A stretch of 64,000 bases of DNA, from positions 1,736,001-1,800,000 of the forward strand of contig NZ_CP070975.1 in assembly GCF_017377875.1 (NCBI RefSeq). The letters run 5' to 3'. The position numbers and the translations under genes are program-made. The notes beneath the pieces were generated by a model. It made no database searches. It was not told the DNA's origin and saw only the letters and a program-made list of their open reading frames with translations. The first letter of the stretch is position 1, and each line of letters begins with the position of its first letter. Source of the DNA: Alcaligenes sp. SORT26. Its GTDB lineage: Bacteria > Pseudomonadota > Gammaproteobacteria > Burkholderiales > Burkholderiaceae_B. Below, piece by piece: positions 9,179 to 18,578 of this stretch.

Positions 9179-10159
9179 TCATCCTCCGGCTACTTGGCTC
9201 ATGCCACGGAACAAGGCCAGAAAACCTGACCCTGCAGTAATAATTAATAGGGCGGGCAATAGGGTCAGCACCATCACACCGGTCATTTTTACGGTCAATT
9301 TGCCGACTTTGGCTTTCAGTTCCAGGCGACGCTGTTCGCGCAAGCGCACACCAAAGCGATGCAGCGGCTCTTGCATCGCCCCACCATGCTGGTCCACCTG
9401 CACAATCAGACGGCAAATTACGGCCAGGTCCTCGTTGGTAAAGCCACTGGCCAGCCGCTCCAGGGACTGCTCCCGAGTTCGGCCCCGCGCATACTGCTCG
9501 ACGGCAATGGTCAGTTCCGAGCCCATAACCGGAATCACGTCATGGAATTCACGCTCAATGGTGTGCAGGGTCTGATCCATAGACAGGCCTACCCCTTGCA
9601 GCAAACGCAGCAAATCCACAAACAGGGGCAGTTCCGCCGCAATGCGCAGACGGCGCTGCGAAACCCGACGTGCCAGCCACCATTTGGGCAGCATCCAGCC
9701 AAGGGCAAAGCCAATGAACACGGAGACAAAGGGCACATGCTCATTCAGCCTGCGAGTCATGGGCAACAAGCTGAACAGGACAATCAGGAGGATGCTCAAT
9801 CCCACCCGGCTCAGTACAAAATACTGACGTGCCACATCAATGTGCTTGAAGCCTGCATTCATGATCAGCAGGCGATCTTCTTCACTCAACAGGCTGGAGC
9901 CAAAGCGCCCTTTCAGCCAGCGCTCTCCCAGGCTACCGGCCTGCATCTTGATCTGTTCCACCGTCTGACGAGACTGGCTGGGAGCCTGCGAACTATGGGG
10001 CGCCCCTTTCAGGCGCTCGTCCACAACCTGGCTCAAACGCATGGCTTGCTGACGCTGCTGCCAATGGTGGTTAAACCACAGTGCGAACAGAATCAGCCCC
10101 GCCAGTGCGCAAGCCACAGCTCCCCAGATCAGAACGGTTTGTGCTTCCAAGGCCATCAT
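9179..10159 (-). CDS. tadC: TadC, inner-membrane platform protein
   Basis: The 326-residue protein has one N-terminal and three or so further transmembrane segments around a T2SS-F domain (RIAAELPLFVDLLRLLQGVGLSMDQTL, then EQYARGRTREQSLERLASG). With TadB it forms the inner-membrane platform on which the TadA ATPase acts to add Flp subunits. ATG 10159 is preceded by AGGAGC. It follows tadB by nine bases. The T2SSF family call is secure, and the order tadA-B-C supports the name. Confidence 0.92.
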   Translation of the reverse strand: MMALEAQTVLIWGAVACALAGLILFALWFNHHWQQRQQAMRLSQVVDERLKGAPHSSQAPSQSRQTVEQIKMQAGSLGERWLKGRFGSSLLSEEDRLLIMNAGFKHIDVARQYFVLSRVGLSILLIVLFSLLPMTRRLNEHVPFVSVFIGFALGWMLPKWWLARRVSQRRLRIAAELPLFVDLLRLLQGVGLSMDQTLHTIEREFHDVIPVMGSELTIAVEQYARGRTREQSLERLASGFTNEDLAVICRLIVQVDQHGGAMQEPLHRFGVRLREQRRLELKAKVGKLTVKMTGVMVLTLLPALLIITAGSGFLALFRGMSQVAGG

Positions 10160-10168
10160 GTCTTGCTC

Positions 10169-11092
10169 CTAGACATTGCGTGCCATCCAATACAGCCAAT
10201 AACAACCCACACACTGCAAGACCGCTGCGAACAGCAGCATGCGAAACCCCACCGGGTCATTCCACATGGTCAAGAACAGCTCGTTATTGAAAATCAGAAT
10301 GTAGACGCCGATCAGAATCGGCAATAAAGCCAGAATCCAGGCGGACAAGCGCACCTCGGCCGACAAGGCCACCAGCTCGCTGCGGGCGTTTTCCCGGTCG
10401 CGCATGAAGCCCGCCATACGTTCCATCGTCTGGTCACTGCGTCCACCAAAACGCATTGCCACGCTAATCACTGCTGCTACCAGAAACAGCTCGTGCAAAC
10501 CGTGCTGGCGCGATACGGCTCGCAGAGCCACATCCAGATCCTGGCCCGAGCGATGCAAGGAATTGGCGTCTTGCAGCACCTGCCCCAAAGGCTGAGGGGT
10601 GTTGTCAGCGGCATTCAAAAAAGCCGCACCCATACTGTTACCAATGGTGATAAGACGCACCATCAGATCCAGAAAATCAGGAATCTGCGAGACGATTTTG
10701 CGATGACGCTTATCGCTGCGGAACCACAAAAAGGTATAGGCACCGAGCACCGTGGCAATCAACATGGCCACACCTGCCACAGGGCCGACCAAGGCCAGCA
10801 AGACCGCAGGTGGCACTAGCGTGCCCAGCAGAAGAATCAGATAGAAACGGCGCGAAGGCTGAATCCCTGTGCGCAACATGAACTCCCGCCACCCCTTGGG
10901 CGCACTTAACCAGGCGTCCTGAGTTTCAGGCTGTATCCGTACGCTGCTCTGTACCGCCGGACGCAAGGCCAGTTGCTGCTCCAGCACCTGGGCCGAACGC
11001 TGGGCCTGCTGACGCTGGGCGCCTTTAGCCCAGAGCAGCAAAGCACCCAGTGTCAGAATGACAGCCGCCAAAGCGATATACAAAGCCATCAT
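10169..11092 (-). CDS. tadB: TadB, inner-membrane platform protein
   Basis: The 307-residue protein has an N-terminal membrane segment, two central ones (FYLILLLGTLVPPAVLLALV and VAMLIATVLGAYTFLWF) and a C-terminal one. Between them lies a T2SS-F domain (QIPDFLDLMVRLITIGNSMGAAF, GRSDQTMERMAGFMRDRENAR). It is the platform partner of TadC. The ATG lies directly after the tadA stop codon, with GGAG inside the end of tadA acting as ribosome-binding site, so translation is coupled. Confidence 0.92.
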   Translation of the reverse strand: MMALYIALAAVILTLGALLLWAKGAQRQQAQRSAQVLEQQLALRPAVQSSVRIQPETQDAWLSAPKGWREFMLRTGIQPSRRFYLILLLGTLVPPAVLLALVGPVAGVAMLIATVLGAYTFLWFRSDKRHRKIVSQIPDFLDLMVRLITIGNSMGAAFLNAADNTPQPLGQVLQDANSLHRSGQDLDVALRAVSRQHGLHELFLVAAVISVAMRFGGRSDQTMERMAGFMRDRENARSELVALSAEVRLSAWILALLPILIGVYILIFNNELFLTMWNDPVGFRMLLFAAVLQCVGCYWLYWMARNV

Positions 11093-12427
11093 TTAGCGTC
11101 TCCAATCCCAGAAACCGCCGCCCTCCTTGGACGTGTTTTCCTGGGCCTGAACCTGCTCGTTCGCCAGTTGATCGCGGTACTGCATCAGCTTGCGGGTATG
11201 CGGATGTATGCCCAGGCTGACCCAGCGATCCTGCTCGTTGCCATCATCCAGCACATAGGACTCGTGGCGATACAGCTCTTGCATGGCAATAACGCCATCG
11301 CCCATACCGGTAATCTCGGTAATGGACAGCACCCGACGCTTGCCGTTGGGCAAACGACCAATTTGAATAATGAAATCCAGCGCGCTGGCAATCTGCCGAC
11401 GCAAGCTGTCTTCACTTCCCTGAAACCCGGCGAAACCCGCCAGCATTTCCACGCGATACACACATTCACGCGGCGAGTTGGCGTGAATCGTTGCCATAGA
11501 ACCTTCGTGGCCCGTATTCATGGCTTGCAGCATGTCGATGACCTCGGCCCCTCGAACCTCTCCCACTACCACCCGGTCCGGACGCATACGCAAGCTGTTG
11601 CGCAAGAGTTCGCGAATTGAAATCTCGCCACTGCCGTCATAACCAGCCTGACGCGCTTCCAGTCGCACCACGTGTGGGTGATTCAAGGCCAATTCGGCGG
11701 TGTCTTCTACCGTGACGACCCGTTCAGTTTTAGGGATATAAAAGGCCAAGGCATTGAGCAAGGAGGTCTTGCCCGAGCTGGTTCCGCCTGAGATCAGGAT
11801 ATTGCAGCGTGACGCTACGGCAGCTTGCAGCAAACGGTCCACCGGCTCATCAAACGCGCCCAGACGCATCAAGTCTTCCGGTTTCAGCGGGTCTTTACGG
11901 AACTTCCGAATGGACACCATCGGGCCATCTACCGCCAAGGGATGAATGACCACGTTCAGGCGGCCACCATCGGGCAGGCGGGCATCAACCATAGGCACGG
12001 ACTCGTCAAGCCTGCGTCCCAGCGGGGCCAGAATGCGGCGTACGATACGCAGCACGTGCTGGTCATCAGTAAACCCACTGGGCTCTTGGCCTAATACGCC
12101 CCCCCGCGACACAAACAACTTGTCGTAACCGTTGATCAGAATATCTTCCACGGCCGGATCTTCCAGCAGGTCCTCCAACGGCCCCAAACCCGCCAACTCG
12201 CGGGTCAAGGCCTGCACGATTTCCCGAACTTCCTGTTCGTTAACCGGCACTCGTTTCAAACGAACGAAGCTGGCCAGTTCGATACCGACAAAATCCTGAA
12301 TGGCCTGCCGAGTCCAGCGGCCAAACTCGGCCCCCAGCTCTTCGATACGAGCCAGCAAATGTTCATGAGCCTGTTCCCGGACCTGAATCAGGTCGGGACG
12401 CCCACCGAGCAATGAAGTATTGTTCAT
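11093..12427 (-). CDS. tadA: TadA/CpaF pilus assembly ATPase
   Basis: The 444-residue protein is a GspE-type secretion ATPase of the CpaF branch. It shows [13 protein letters not shown], the Walker A motif [10 protein letters not shown], the Asp/His-box segment [19 protein letters not shown] and [16 protein letters not shown] (Walker B region). It powers assembly of the Flp pilus at the inner membrane. It follows tadZ by 27 bases and abuts tadB. All motifs look intact, so the enzyme should be active. Confidence 0.95.
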   Translation of the reverse strand: MNNTSLLGGRPDLIQVREQAHEHLLARIEELGAEFGRWTRQAIQDFVGIELASFVRLKRVPVNEQEVREIVQALTRELAGLGPLEDLLEDPAVEDILINGYDKLFVSRGGVLGQEPSGFTDDQHVLRIVRRILAPLGRRLDESVPMVDARLPDGGRLNVVIHPLAVDGPMVSIRKFRKDPLKPEDLMRLGAFDEPVDRLLQAAVASRCNILISGGTSSGKTSLLNALAFYIPKTERVVTVEDTAELALNHPHVVRLEARQAGYDGSGEISIRELLRNSLRMRPDRVVVGEVRGAEVIDMLQAMNTGHEGSMATIHANSPRECVYRVEMLAGFAGFQGSEDSLRRQIASALDFIIQIGRLPNGKRRVLSITEITGMGDGVIAMQELYRHESYVLDDGNEQDRWVSLGIHPHTRKLMQYRDQLANEQVQAQENTSKEGGGFWDWRR

Positions 12428-12454
12428 GCCTTACTTTTCCATGCTTGGGCCTGA

Positions 12455-13732
12455 TCAGCCCCCGAACCTGAATTTCAACCGTCCCAAAACCGTACTGACC
12501 TTGTTTTGCGACAGCCCCTGCCTGCGCCCCGTCAAACCCGTTGCCAGACTTTGCAGGGCACGGGTATACGGGTCCTTCTCATCGACTTGCACCAAAATCT
12601 TGCCCAAGCTGGCACTACGCATATGGCCTAATCGCCGGTCTGGCAAGACCGCGGCCAGCTCCAGGCCAAAACGCTCAGCAATGGCCTGCCCGGAAAAACC
12701 GTAAGCAGGATCAAACTGATTGACCACCAAACGCACATTGGCAAGCGCATCAAACTGGGCTCGCAAGGCCAGAAATTCGGCCAGAGAGACCAGAGCTCCC
12801 ATGCTTTGATCAGTCACCACCAGCACCTCATCCACCAGCGATTCCAGTTCCACCAGGAAACGGGGATTCGGAAAACCACCCGCATCAATCACCAGGCAAC
12901 CCATGCGTTCACGCAGATAACTGCACAGGCCCAAGGAGTCTTCCAGACTGATTTGATTGAGCGTGTTCACATCGGCGGGCAAGGACAACAGGTTGAGCCC
13001 GCTGCTGTGCTGCGCCAGCGCTGAATGCAACATGGTGTCGTCCATCCGATGCCGCTGCGACGCCGCCTGAATAAAATCAAAGTCCGACCCCAGGCCCATG
13101 TACAAGGCGCAGTCCCCGGTCGGGGCCCCCAGATCCAGCAAGCCCACTCGCTCGGGCAAAGGCACCAGCTCCACAGGCAAAGGCTTGACCGTGGACAAAC
13201 CCCGTACCTCTTTACCCATGCGATTCATCTCTTGCTGCAACAGCCAGGACAGGCTGCTGGCCACCGTGCTGCACCCCACCCCGATACGCGCCCCCATCAA
13301 CAAGACACTGCGAAAAGGCTTGTCCAGCAAAGGGCTGTGTTGGGTTTGGCCCAGCTTCTCGATCAGGATCTGCAACTGATGGTGCACGTCCTCATTCGTA
13401 TCCAGATTCAGAAACTCGTTGGCACCGGCCCGCAAGGCATTCACCGTCCCTTGCGGCACCGAGGCGCGCCCTACCGCCACACGCTGCACACTGGCATCCA
13501 GCCGGGCCAGACTGCGCACCAGGGTCACCACCTTCCCGTTTTCTTCACCATGTTGCCCATGGGCAAAGTCAAAAAACACCAAAGGTTCAGCCTGCTTGGC
13601 CAGCTCCCGGCGCAAACTCTCGGTCGTGGGCTCAATGGCCCGCACCGTCAGCAGCCCGGCGGCTGCCGTGTTGATCATCACAGCCAGCTCGGGGTGCTCT
13701 GTACACAAGAGATATTCCCGGTATCGTTGCAC
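12455..13732 (-). CDS. tadZ: TadZ/CpaE-type localisation ATPase
   Basis: The 425-residue protein has an N-terminal receiver-like region and a MinD/ParA-like ATPase domain (LLMGARIGVGCSTVASSLSW, then GCLVIDAGGFPNP). The deviant Walker A lacks the usual GGVGKT lysine pattern, as in CpaE/TadZ proteins with weak or no ATPase activity. TadZ proteins mark the pole or site where the Tad machine assembles. The start is GTG at 13732, supported by GGAG seven bases upstream. It follows rcpA by 17 bases. Confidence 0.87.
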   Translation of the reverse strand: MQRYREYLLCTEHPELAVMINTAAAGLLTVRAIEPTTESLRRELAKQAEPLVFFDFAHGQHGEENGKVVTLVRSLARLDASVQRVAVGRASVPQGTVNALRAGANEFLNLDTNEDVHHQLQILIEKLGQTQHSPLLDKPFRSVLLMGARIGVGCSTVASSLSWLLQQEMNRMGKEVRGLSTVKPLPVELVPLPERVGLLDLGAPTGDCALYMGLGSDFDFIQAASQRHRMDDTMLHSALAQHSSGLNLLSLPADVNTLNQISLEDSLGLCSYLRERMGCLVIDAGGFPNPRFLVELESLVDEVLVVTDQSMGALVSLAEFLALRAQFDALANVRLVVNQFDPAYGFSGQAIAERFGLELAAVLPDRRLGHMRSASLGKILVQVDEKDPYTRALQSLATGLTGRRQGLSQNKVSTVLGRLKFRFGG

Positions 13733-13749
13733 GTCACCACTCCACGCGC

Positions 13750-15084
13750 TTAGCGCGAAAACCCTGGCATCTGCTCGTAACCGTGACGACCCAGCAAGAA
13801 ATAGCCCCAGGCATTGGGCGCGTCATCCAGCTTTTCCTGACGACCACCGGGCAAGGCTATCGTGGCGCCTTTCTGAATAGGTTTGATCAGACGGGGCGTC
13901 ACCACAATGACCAACTCCAGCTCTTTTTGGCTGTACTGCACGTTGCGAAAGAAGCTGCCCAAAATGGGCAAGTCGCCCAGGAAAGGGATCTTCTTGACGG
14001 CGGCCGCGGTTTGACGCGACACCAGCCCGCTGATGATGTAGCTCTCTCCATCACCCAGCTCGATGGTCGTGTCGGCACGACGGGTACGCAAAGAAGGCAT
14101 CACGCCACCACCGGGCATTTCCACCACCCGCGAATAGTCCAGATCACTGGCTTCAGGGGCCACTTTCAACGCGATACGCTCGGGCGACAAAACTGTAGGT
14201 GTGACGGTCAAGCCAATACCAAAGGGTTTGTATTCCACGGTCGTCGTACCCAAGCCACCGGAACTGGGGATAGGAATCTCACCACCAGACAGGAAGCTGG
14301 CGCTATGGCCGGACATGGCCACCAGGGTCGGCTCCGCCAGCACACGGGCCAGGCCGTTTTGCTCCAGCAGATTCAAGGCCGCACTGAAATTGCGCGAGTT
14401 ATACGCCAGACTCAAACCGCCACTCAAGGCCGTAGGCAAAAGGTTCACGCCGCCCGACCAGGGTTTGCCACCAATGGCATTGGCGCTCAAACCAATGTCC
14501 TTCATCACTTCGCGGGACACTTCCACCACTTTGACTTCCACCTGCACCATGCCACTGGCACTGACCTCGGACAGGTCCAGCACAGCGGCATCCGGGCCTG
14601 CACCGGAGCGGGCGGCCGCCATGGCATTTTGATGATCCAGCAAGGAAGGGCTGCTACCTGTAATCAACGCCTGCTGCCCGGCACTGGACACCTGGGCCGA
14701 CATAGGGCTACCCGATTGCGCCAGTTGCTGTTGCACCTGGCTGGTCACTTCAATCGTCCAGCGATCCGGATTCGTACGACCGGGCATCCAGACACGCAAA
14801 TCCGCCACTCCGGCGCGCTTGCCAATCAGGAGCACTTCGCCCCGCTGCCCGGCAGAAGAGCTCAGAATCTGCACATCCGCCACGCTTTCATCACTGATCG
14901 CCACACGCTGAGGAACTTGCGGCAAACGCAAGATATCCTGATCGTTGGCTACCAGCCGAATCACCTTTTGGCTGGCGCTAGTCTGGGCCGTTTGTGCCAT
15001 GACGGGCATCGGTGCCAAACCTGACAAGCAGAGCGCATACCAGCACCCCAAACCCAGACCTGCTTTTTTGATTTTCTGTCTCAT
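13750..15084 (-). CDS. rcpA: RcpA/CpaC outer-membrane secretin
   Basis: The product has a signal peptide (MRQKIKKAGLGLGCW to VMAQ) and an N-terminal pilus-secretin domain (ILRLPQVPQRVAISDESVADVQIL). A BON-like middle and a C-terminal secretin domain follow (RVLAEPTLVAMSGHSASFLSGGEIPIP, ELVIVVTPRLIKP). It forms the outer-membrane channel through which the Flp pilus exits. An in-frame ATG at 15165, three bases after the cpaB stop, would add 27 residues. The start at 15084 is preferred because it puts the signal peptide at the N-terminus; neither start has a strong ribosome-binding site. It is 444 residues with this start, usual for RcpA/CpaC. Confidence 0.92.
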   Translation of the reverse strand: MRQKIKKAGLGLGCWYALCLSGLAPMPVMAQTAQTSASQKVIRLVANDQDILRLPQVPQRVAISDESVADVQILSSSAGQRGEVLLIGKRAGVADLRVWMPGRTNPDRWTIEVTSQVQQQLAQSGSPMSAQVSSAGQQALITGSSPSLLDHQNAMAAARSGAGPDAAVLDLSEVSASGMVQVEVKVVEVSREVMKDIGLSANAIGGKPWSGGVNLLPTALSGGLSLAYNSRNFSAALNLLEQNGLARVLAEPTLVAMSGHSASFLSGGEIPIPSSGGLGTTTVEYKPFGIGLTVTPTVLSPERIALKVAPEASDLDYSRVVEMPGGGVMPSLRTRRADTTIELGDGESYIISGLVSRQTAAAVKKIPFLGDLPILGSFFRNVQYSQKELELVIVVTPRLIKPIQKGATIALPGGRQEKLDDAPNAWGYFLLGRHGYEQMPGFSR

Positions 15085-15168
15085 GTGTTTAATCCATGCT
15101 GCCTTGCGTCGCTTCCCGTCAACCGCCACTAGCAGGCTGACCCGTCCCCTCAACAAGCTCTTCATTGC

Positions 15169-16122
15169 TTAATACTGAATGACTTCCAAGCGGCCCCCGC
15201 GAATCACCTCAGTGCGGCGCGGTGGCGCAGCATGCGGTTCTCCACTGGACAAGGCGCGTGCTTGCACTTGTTCTTTCTCGGTCTGGCTGATCGAAAACTC
15301 GCGCAGACCCAAACCGGCCATGGCGCGGTTATCCGGCAGTTTCAAGGCATCACGCTGATCCGCATCCAGACTGGCGCGTGCGGGGATCAGACCGGCAAAC
15401 TCGGGGAATAAAGAGGGATCGGGCAGGCTCTCGTCCTTAGGGGCTCGCAAGACCAATTGCAAGCTGCCGCTGCGGCTGGCCAGCAAGAGTTCATTCACCG
15501 ATTCCAGCGGGACCGCCAACATGGCATGACGAGCCTGCGTATCTGCACGATTGGCGGCATTGGCCTCTGCCGGATCTGGCCCGGACAACGAAGCGCCGCC
15601 GTAAGCCAGCACGCGCACACGCGGCATCAACAGACGGGCCTGGGTGTCTTTGACTTCGTTACCGCTATTGAAGGTAATGAAGATATCGACCAGATCACCC
15701 GGCTCTACCCGATGGCTAGCGCCAGAGATCACATCAATGGGGATGCTGACGGCACGCTCACCCTCTTCCAGATAACTGGCCAGACTTTTGGCGATAAAAC
15801 TGCTCAATACAGGCTGGCCCTGCTCCAGGTCAAAACGCAGGGTTTTGCCTGTCAACGCCTCCAGGGTGTTGAACGACTGGGCCGGAGCAGCAGGCCATTG
15901 GGCCAACTGCAAGGCTTCTGCTTGCAAGGTTTCCCCTGCTTTCACATCACGCTTGACGACCACCACCGCCTGCAAAGCGGCTGCCGGTTCCGGATTCTGT
16001 GTACTGGCCACAGGCTGAACCACTTCCGGTTTTGGTTTCATGCCCAGGTACAGGGCAAAGGCAACCAGTACGGCTGCTATCAGCAATAAAAGGACTGCCG
16101 CCCCCTTCATAATGCCGCTCAT
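15169..16122 (-). CDS. rcpC: RcpC/CpaB pilus assembly protein
   Basis: The 317-residue protein has one N-terminal membrane anchor (AAVLLLLIAAVLVAFALYLG). A SAF domain follows (VVVKRDVKAGETLQAEALQLAQWP) and then a CpaB/RcpC-type domain (GERAVSIPIDVISGASHRVEPGDLVDIFI). Proteins of this family lie in the periplasm and stabilise or gate the secretin. The ATG overlaps the stop codon of the upstream pseudopilin gene (ATGA). The other family name, CpaB, is also in wide use. Confidence 0.92.
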   Translation of the reverse strand: MSGIMKGAAVLLLLIAAVLVAFALYLGMKPKPEVVQPVASTQNPEPAAALQAVVVVKRDVKAGETLQAEALQLAQWPAAPAQSFNTLEALTGKTLRFDLEQGQPVLSSFIAKSLASYLEEGERAVSIPIDVISGASHRVEPGDLVDIFITFNSGNEVKDTQARLLMPRVRVLAYGGASLSGPDPAEANAANRADTQARHAMLAVPLESVNELLLASRSGSLQLVLRAPKDESLPDPSLFPEFAGLIPARASLDADQRDALKLPDNRAMAGLGLREFSISQTEKEQVQARALSSGEPHAAPPRRTEVIRGGRLEVIQY

Positions 16123-16610
16123 TGAGCTTGTCTCCGTAGTACGAGTAATGTCTTGGCGCTCAGTGAGCGCAGTTGATCCGCTTCGTCTTCTTCAGAACGC
16201 AGCAAATCCAGGGTTTGAGAAAGTATTCCGGGTTCCATGTCCAGCTTCAGGGACAACTGGGCACAGTCATACTGAGGCTCTGACACGCAGGCCTGGGACT
16301 GGACATCCGCACTGAGATCCCCAAACCAGTGCAGGAACGAATCACTCTTGGCTTTGCCCTTGCCGTAGTTTTCCGCCAGCTCCTGATTGATAAAGGGCTC
16401 TATCTGGTCGACTGATTTGACGTTCATGGTCACCTGACGGGACAGGTCTCCGACCAGATGGCTCATTTTTTGTTGGGCCAGAAACAGCGAACTGAAGGTG
16501 ATGATGCCGCTGAAAACCAGCAGCAAAATCCCGATCATCAAGGCGAACTCGATGGCGGCAACCCCTTCTTGGCGCTGGGAGGATGAAGTGAATCCAGGCT
16601 TGCGCGTCAT
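16119..16610 (-). CDS. TadE/TadF-like pseudopilin
   Basis: The 163-residue protein starts with a short basic leader, then GVAAIEFALMIGILLLVFSGIITFSSLFLAQ. This is the TadE-type motif, with a prepilin-peptidase site after G and a conserved glutamate at +5. The rest is periplasmic with a cysteine pair (CVSEPQYDC). It could be TadF or a second TadE; position after tadE suggests TadF. Minor pseudopilins of this type are cleaved by TadV and needed for pilus formation. It overlaps tadE by four bases and the cpaB-type gene by four bases. Confidence 0.83.
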   Translation of the reverse strand: MTRKPGFTSSSQRQEGVAAIEFALMIGILLLVFSGIITFSSLFLAQQKMSHLVGDLSRQVTMNVKSVDQIEPFINQELAENYGKGKAKSDSFLHWFGDLSADVQSQACVSEPQYDCAQLSLKLDMEPGILSQTLDLLRSEEDEADQLRSLSAKTLLVLRRQAQ

Positions 16611-17146
16611 GGCGTCTCTCCCTTGCTCCCTAATTCCCCAGCAATCATCAGATTTATCTGCGCATTGCCCTTTAACTGTTCAGGGACGACCAGAGAAAAC
16701 AAGGTATCGGGGGCAAAACGGGGAATCAGCGGAGCCTGCACGTAGTCGTACACAATGCCGACACGCACCTCGTCGCTGATCAAATCCGCACTGACGCGAA
16801 CATGCTCGCTACCCACCCAATTGCTTAACCACTGAACTTGATCGGCGGCCACTTCCCTGGCCCGATCAGCACGCGCCTGCAAACGGTTCTGACCCGCACC
16901 CGGACCACCTGAAGCAAAACCCGGCTCAATCAGGGCGGCACGCGCACCGGACTCGGCGGCGAAATTCAAGGACTGCTGAGCGGTCATGATCAGACCGAAA
17001 GTCAGCAAGCCGTAAATGAAGAGAAACAGCAATGGGAACACCAATGCAAATTCCAGCGCGTAGGCTCCGTATTGATACTTTTTATCTACGCCACGCCGCG
17101 TCGGTAATTGGCCCTCTCGTGGGGGCTTTATTGATTTTGCATCCAT
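16607..17146 (-). CDS. tadE: TadE-type pseudopilin
   Basis: The 179-residue protein has the TadE motif in YGAYALEFALVFPLLFLFIYGLLTFG, with cleavage expected after a glycine and a glutamate at +5. A periplasmic domain follows with QQSLNFAAESGARAALIEP, a conserved TadE segment. An in-frame start at 17176 is less likely than ATG 17146, which has GGTGGGT just upstream. The start overlaps the 3' end of the prepilin peptidase gene by 19 bases. It is predicted to be cleaved by that peptidase and to work with the other pseudopilins during Flp assembly. Confidence 0.87.
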   Translation of the reverse strand: MDAKSIKPPREGQLPTRRGVDKKYQYGAYALEFALVFPLLFLFIYGLLTFGLIMTAQQSLNFAAESGARAALIEPGFASGGPGAGQNRLQARADRAREVAADQVQWLSNWVGSEHVRVSADLISDEVRVGIVYDYVQAPLIPRFAPDTLFSLVVPEQLKGNAQINLMIAGELGSKGETP

Positions 17147-17637
17147 ACCCACCCCATTGTTGCAAGGGCTAACCAAGCCCCTAAAGGCACACTGCGTGCT
17201 TTGACCCGGGTTCCCGGCAAAGCAAATCCGTACTTACGTTCCAAAGAAGGCAACAGCACCAGTACCAAGGCATGCAAACCCGCCAGTACCGTGGCAAACA
17301 AGACCACCATGCCTGCTTCTTTCCATCCCAAGGCCAGGCCCAGCACGGCCATCAACTTCACATCTGCTGCGCCCATCAAACGTAATAGCCAGATTGGATA
17401 AAACACGATCAAGGCGGCGGCAAAACCAATCAGGGAGTCCATCCAGCTCGCCACCCATCCCCAGGGCAAGCCATAGAACACGCTGACAGCTATCTTGTGC
17501 AGCAAGACCGTCAAACAATAAAAAACGAGTAATGAATTAGGTATTTTCCGAAATCTCAGATCGCGATAAATAATCTGAATGGAAAAGAAAAACAGAATGA
17601 AGATAAAAGAAAGGCTTATTAAATAAAACATAAGCAT
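17128..17637 (-). CDS. tadV: TadV prepilin peptidase (A24 family)
   Basis: The product is a multi-spanning membrane aspartic peptidase. It keeps the two catalytic aspartates: one in IIYRDLRFRKIPN and one in GAADVKLMAVLGLALG (the GxGD-type site, here GAAD). It should cleave the leader of Flp and of the TadE-like proteins. An open frame extends to a TTG at 17688 without a ribosome-binding site. ATG 17637 (169 residues) or ATG 17631 is more likely, and no start has a clear Shine-Dalgarno sequence. The 5' half is notably AT-rich. It follows flp by 66-72 bases. Confidence 0.87.
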   Translation of the reverse strand: MLMFYLISLSFIFILFFFSIQIIYRDLRFRKIPNSLLVFYCLTVLLHKIAVSVFYGLPWGWVASWMDSLIGFAAALIVFYPIWLLRLMGAADVKLMAVLGLALGWKEAGMVVLFATVLAGLHALVLVLLPSLERKYGFALPGTRVKARSVPLGAWLALATMGWVWMQNQ

Positions 17638-17703
17638 CAGCCATTCAAGCCGAAAGAAACAGCCAGACTTGAAGTGGCTGATGATCAAACAAATTAAATA
17701 AAA

Positions 17704-17901
17704 TCAATCACCAGCAGGAGCACCATCTGCCGTACCTTTCTTCACAGCTGTAGAAACAGCAGCAAACATCGCCTTTAGATCTGTGCCCACTGCGGTCAGC
17801 GTAGCAATAATCGCCACAGCAATCAGCCCTGCGATCAGGCCGTACTCAATAGCCGTTGCACCGTCTTCATCGTTCCAGAATTGCTGAAGTTGAGTCTTCA
17901 T
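17704..17901 (-). CDS. flp: Flp pilin, major subunit
   Basis: The 65-residue prepilin has the Flp motif DEDGATAIEYGLIAGLIAVAIIATLT. TadV should cut after the glycine, leaving mature protein starting ATAIEYGL with the conserved Glu at +5 and Tyr at +6. The start at 17901 (MKTQLQQFW) is chosen because GGGGAC lies at the right distance; an in-frame ATG at 17913 overlaps that site. It is the first gene of the Tad cluster and is followed by tadV. Its long AT-rich upstream region is shared with the divergent tpsB-type gene. Confidence 0.94.
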   Translation of the reverse strand: MKTQLQQFWNDEDGATAIEYGLIAGLIAVAIIATLTAVGTDLKAMFAAVSTAVKKGTADGAPAGD

Positions 17902-17930
17902 GACTGTCCCCATTTAAAAAGAAAAAATCA

Positions 17931-17964
17931 CCCTCAAAGGCGAGGGTTAGAGGCCCCTCGGGGC
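17931..17964 (-). other. Two hairpins in the flp 5' leader
   Basis: Two GC-rich inverted repeats lie just upstream of the flp ribosome-binding site: CCCTC/GAGGG (17931-17935 and 17942-17946) and GCCCC/GGGGC (17953-17957 and 17960-17964). If transcribed they would form hairpins that could stabilise the flp mRNA or set its expression. Function is inferred from position only. Confidence 0.45.
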
Positions 17965-17972
17965 ACAACACT

Positions 17973-17988
17973 TTGCCAACTTTGGCAA
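17973..17988. promoter_or_regulatory. TTGCCAA-CT-TTGGCAA palindrome upstream of flp
   Basis: A perfect 7-base inverted repeat (TTGCCAA, two bases, TTGGCAA) lies about 72 bases before the flp start. It could be an operator. Read on the flp strand, TTGGCAAAGTGTTGTGC loosely resembles a sigma-54 promoter, but the GG-to-GC gap is 11 bases instead of 10, so a promoter call is not supported. Confidence 0.35.
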
Positions 17989-18578
17989 CTTCCACTGCTA
18001 ACTGTTATCAATTTTTGTATTTTTTAGATGAAATCATCTTAAACCCAGGTATGTACATGTTTTTACTAGGGTTTACGTGTAACAGACATCAAATACACAA
18101 ACGAATTCTAGCCCAAAGATACGAAAAACGCATGATTGTGTATTTACAACAGCTAAATTCCTATGGAAAAAGGCCAAAAAACAGCTAATTTGAAACCTTT
18201 ACTTACCTAAGTTGTGACGAAGTTTGTTAATGTTACTGTTTTTATCATTTCAAATTGCAACACAATGCCGATCACCTTCTCTATGAAAGAGACCAGACAG
18301 GCCGGTTTAATCCATTGAAAGAAAGTAACTTTTTTTCCATCTTCTGTTACGAGCAAGGGAAAACCCCAGCAGACTTGAGTACCCATCAATACAGCCATAA
18401 AGGACGGTTTGCCAACGGCCTAAATCAGGGCTAATTTTTTTAAGTTTCAAAATGTAATAGTTAAGGCTTTTTAAAGCTGCAACCAAAAACAAGGCTCTTT
18501 CAAACAGCAAAAAGTGACAGGGAAGATAAACTACGGCACAGTAGAAAAAAGCGCCCGATATTTAGCTAATAATGATTA
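17989..18578. other. AT-rich intergenic region between flp and tpsB-type gene
   Basis: About 590 bases with no convincing gene separate the divergent flp and transporter genes. The region is clearly more AT-rich than its neighbours. It contains a perfect palindrome AGATGAAATCATCT at 18026-18039, a near-palindrome GTTTACGTGTAAC at 18071-18083 and a GTTACG half-site at 18346-18351. The last two resemble the GTTACGTAAC sites before the repeat-lipoprotein genes. A 71-codon open frame at 17973-18188 has no ribosome-binding site and no recognisable product. The region probably carries promoters for both sides and regulator-binding sites. Confidence 0.5.

Noticed and set aside
17961-17986. Sigma-54 promoter for flp
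   Set aside because: The best match on the flp strand, TTGGCAAAGTGTTGTGC, has an 11-base gap between GG and GC; the spacing of ten is strict for sigma-54.
17973-18188. 71-codon open frame upstream of the transporter gene
   Set aside because: It has no ribosome-binding site and lies in AT-rich intergenic sequence with overlapping palindromes, and its product resembles nothing known.
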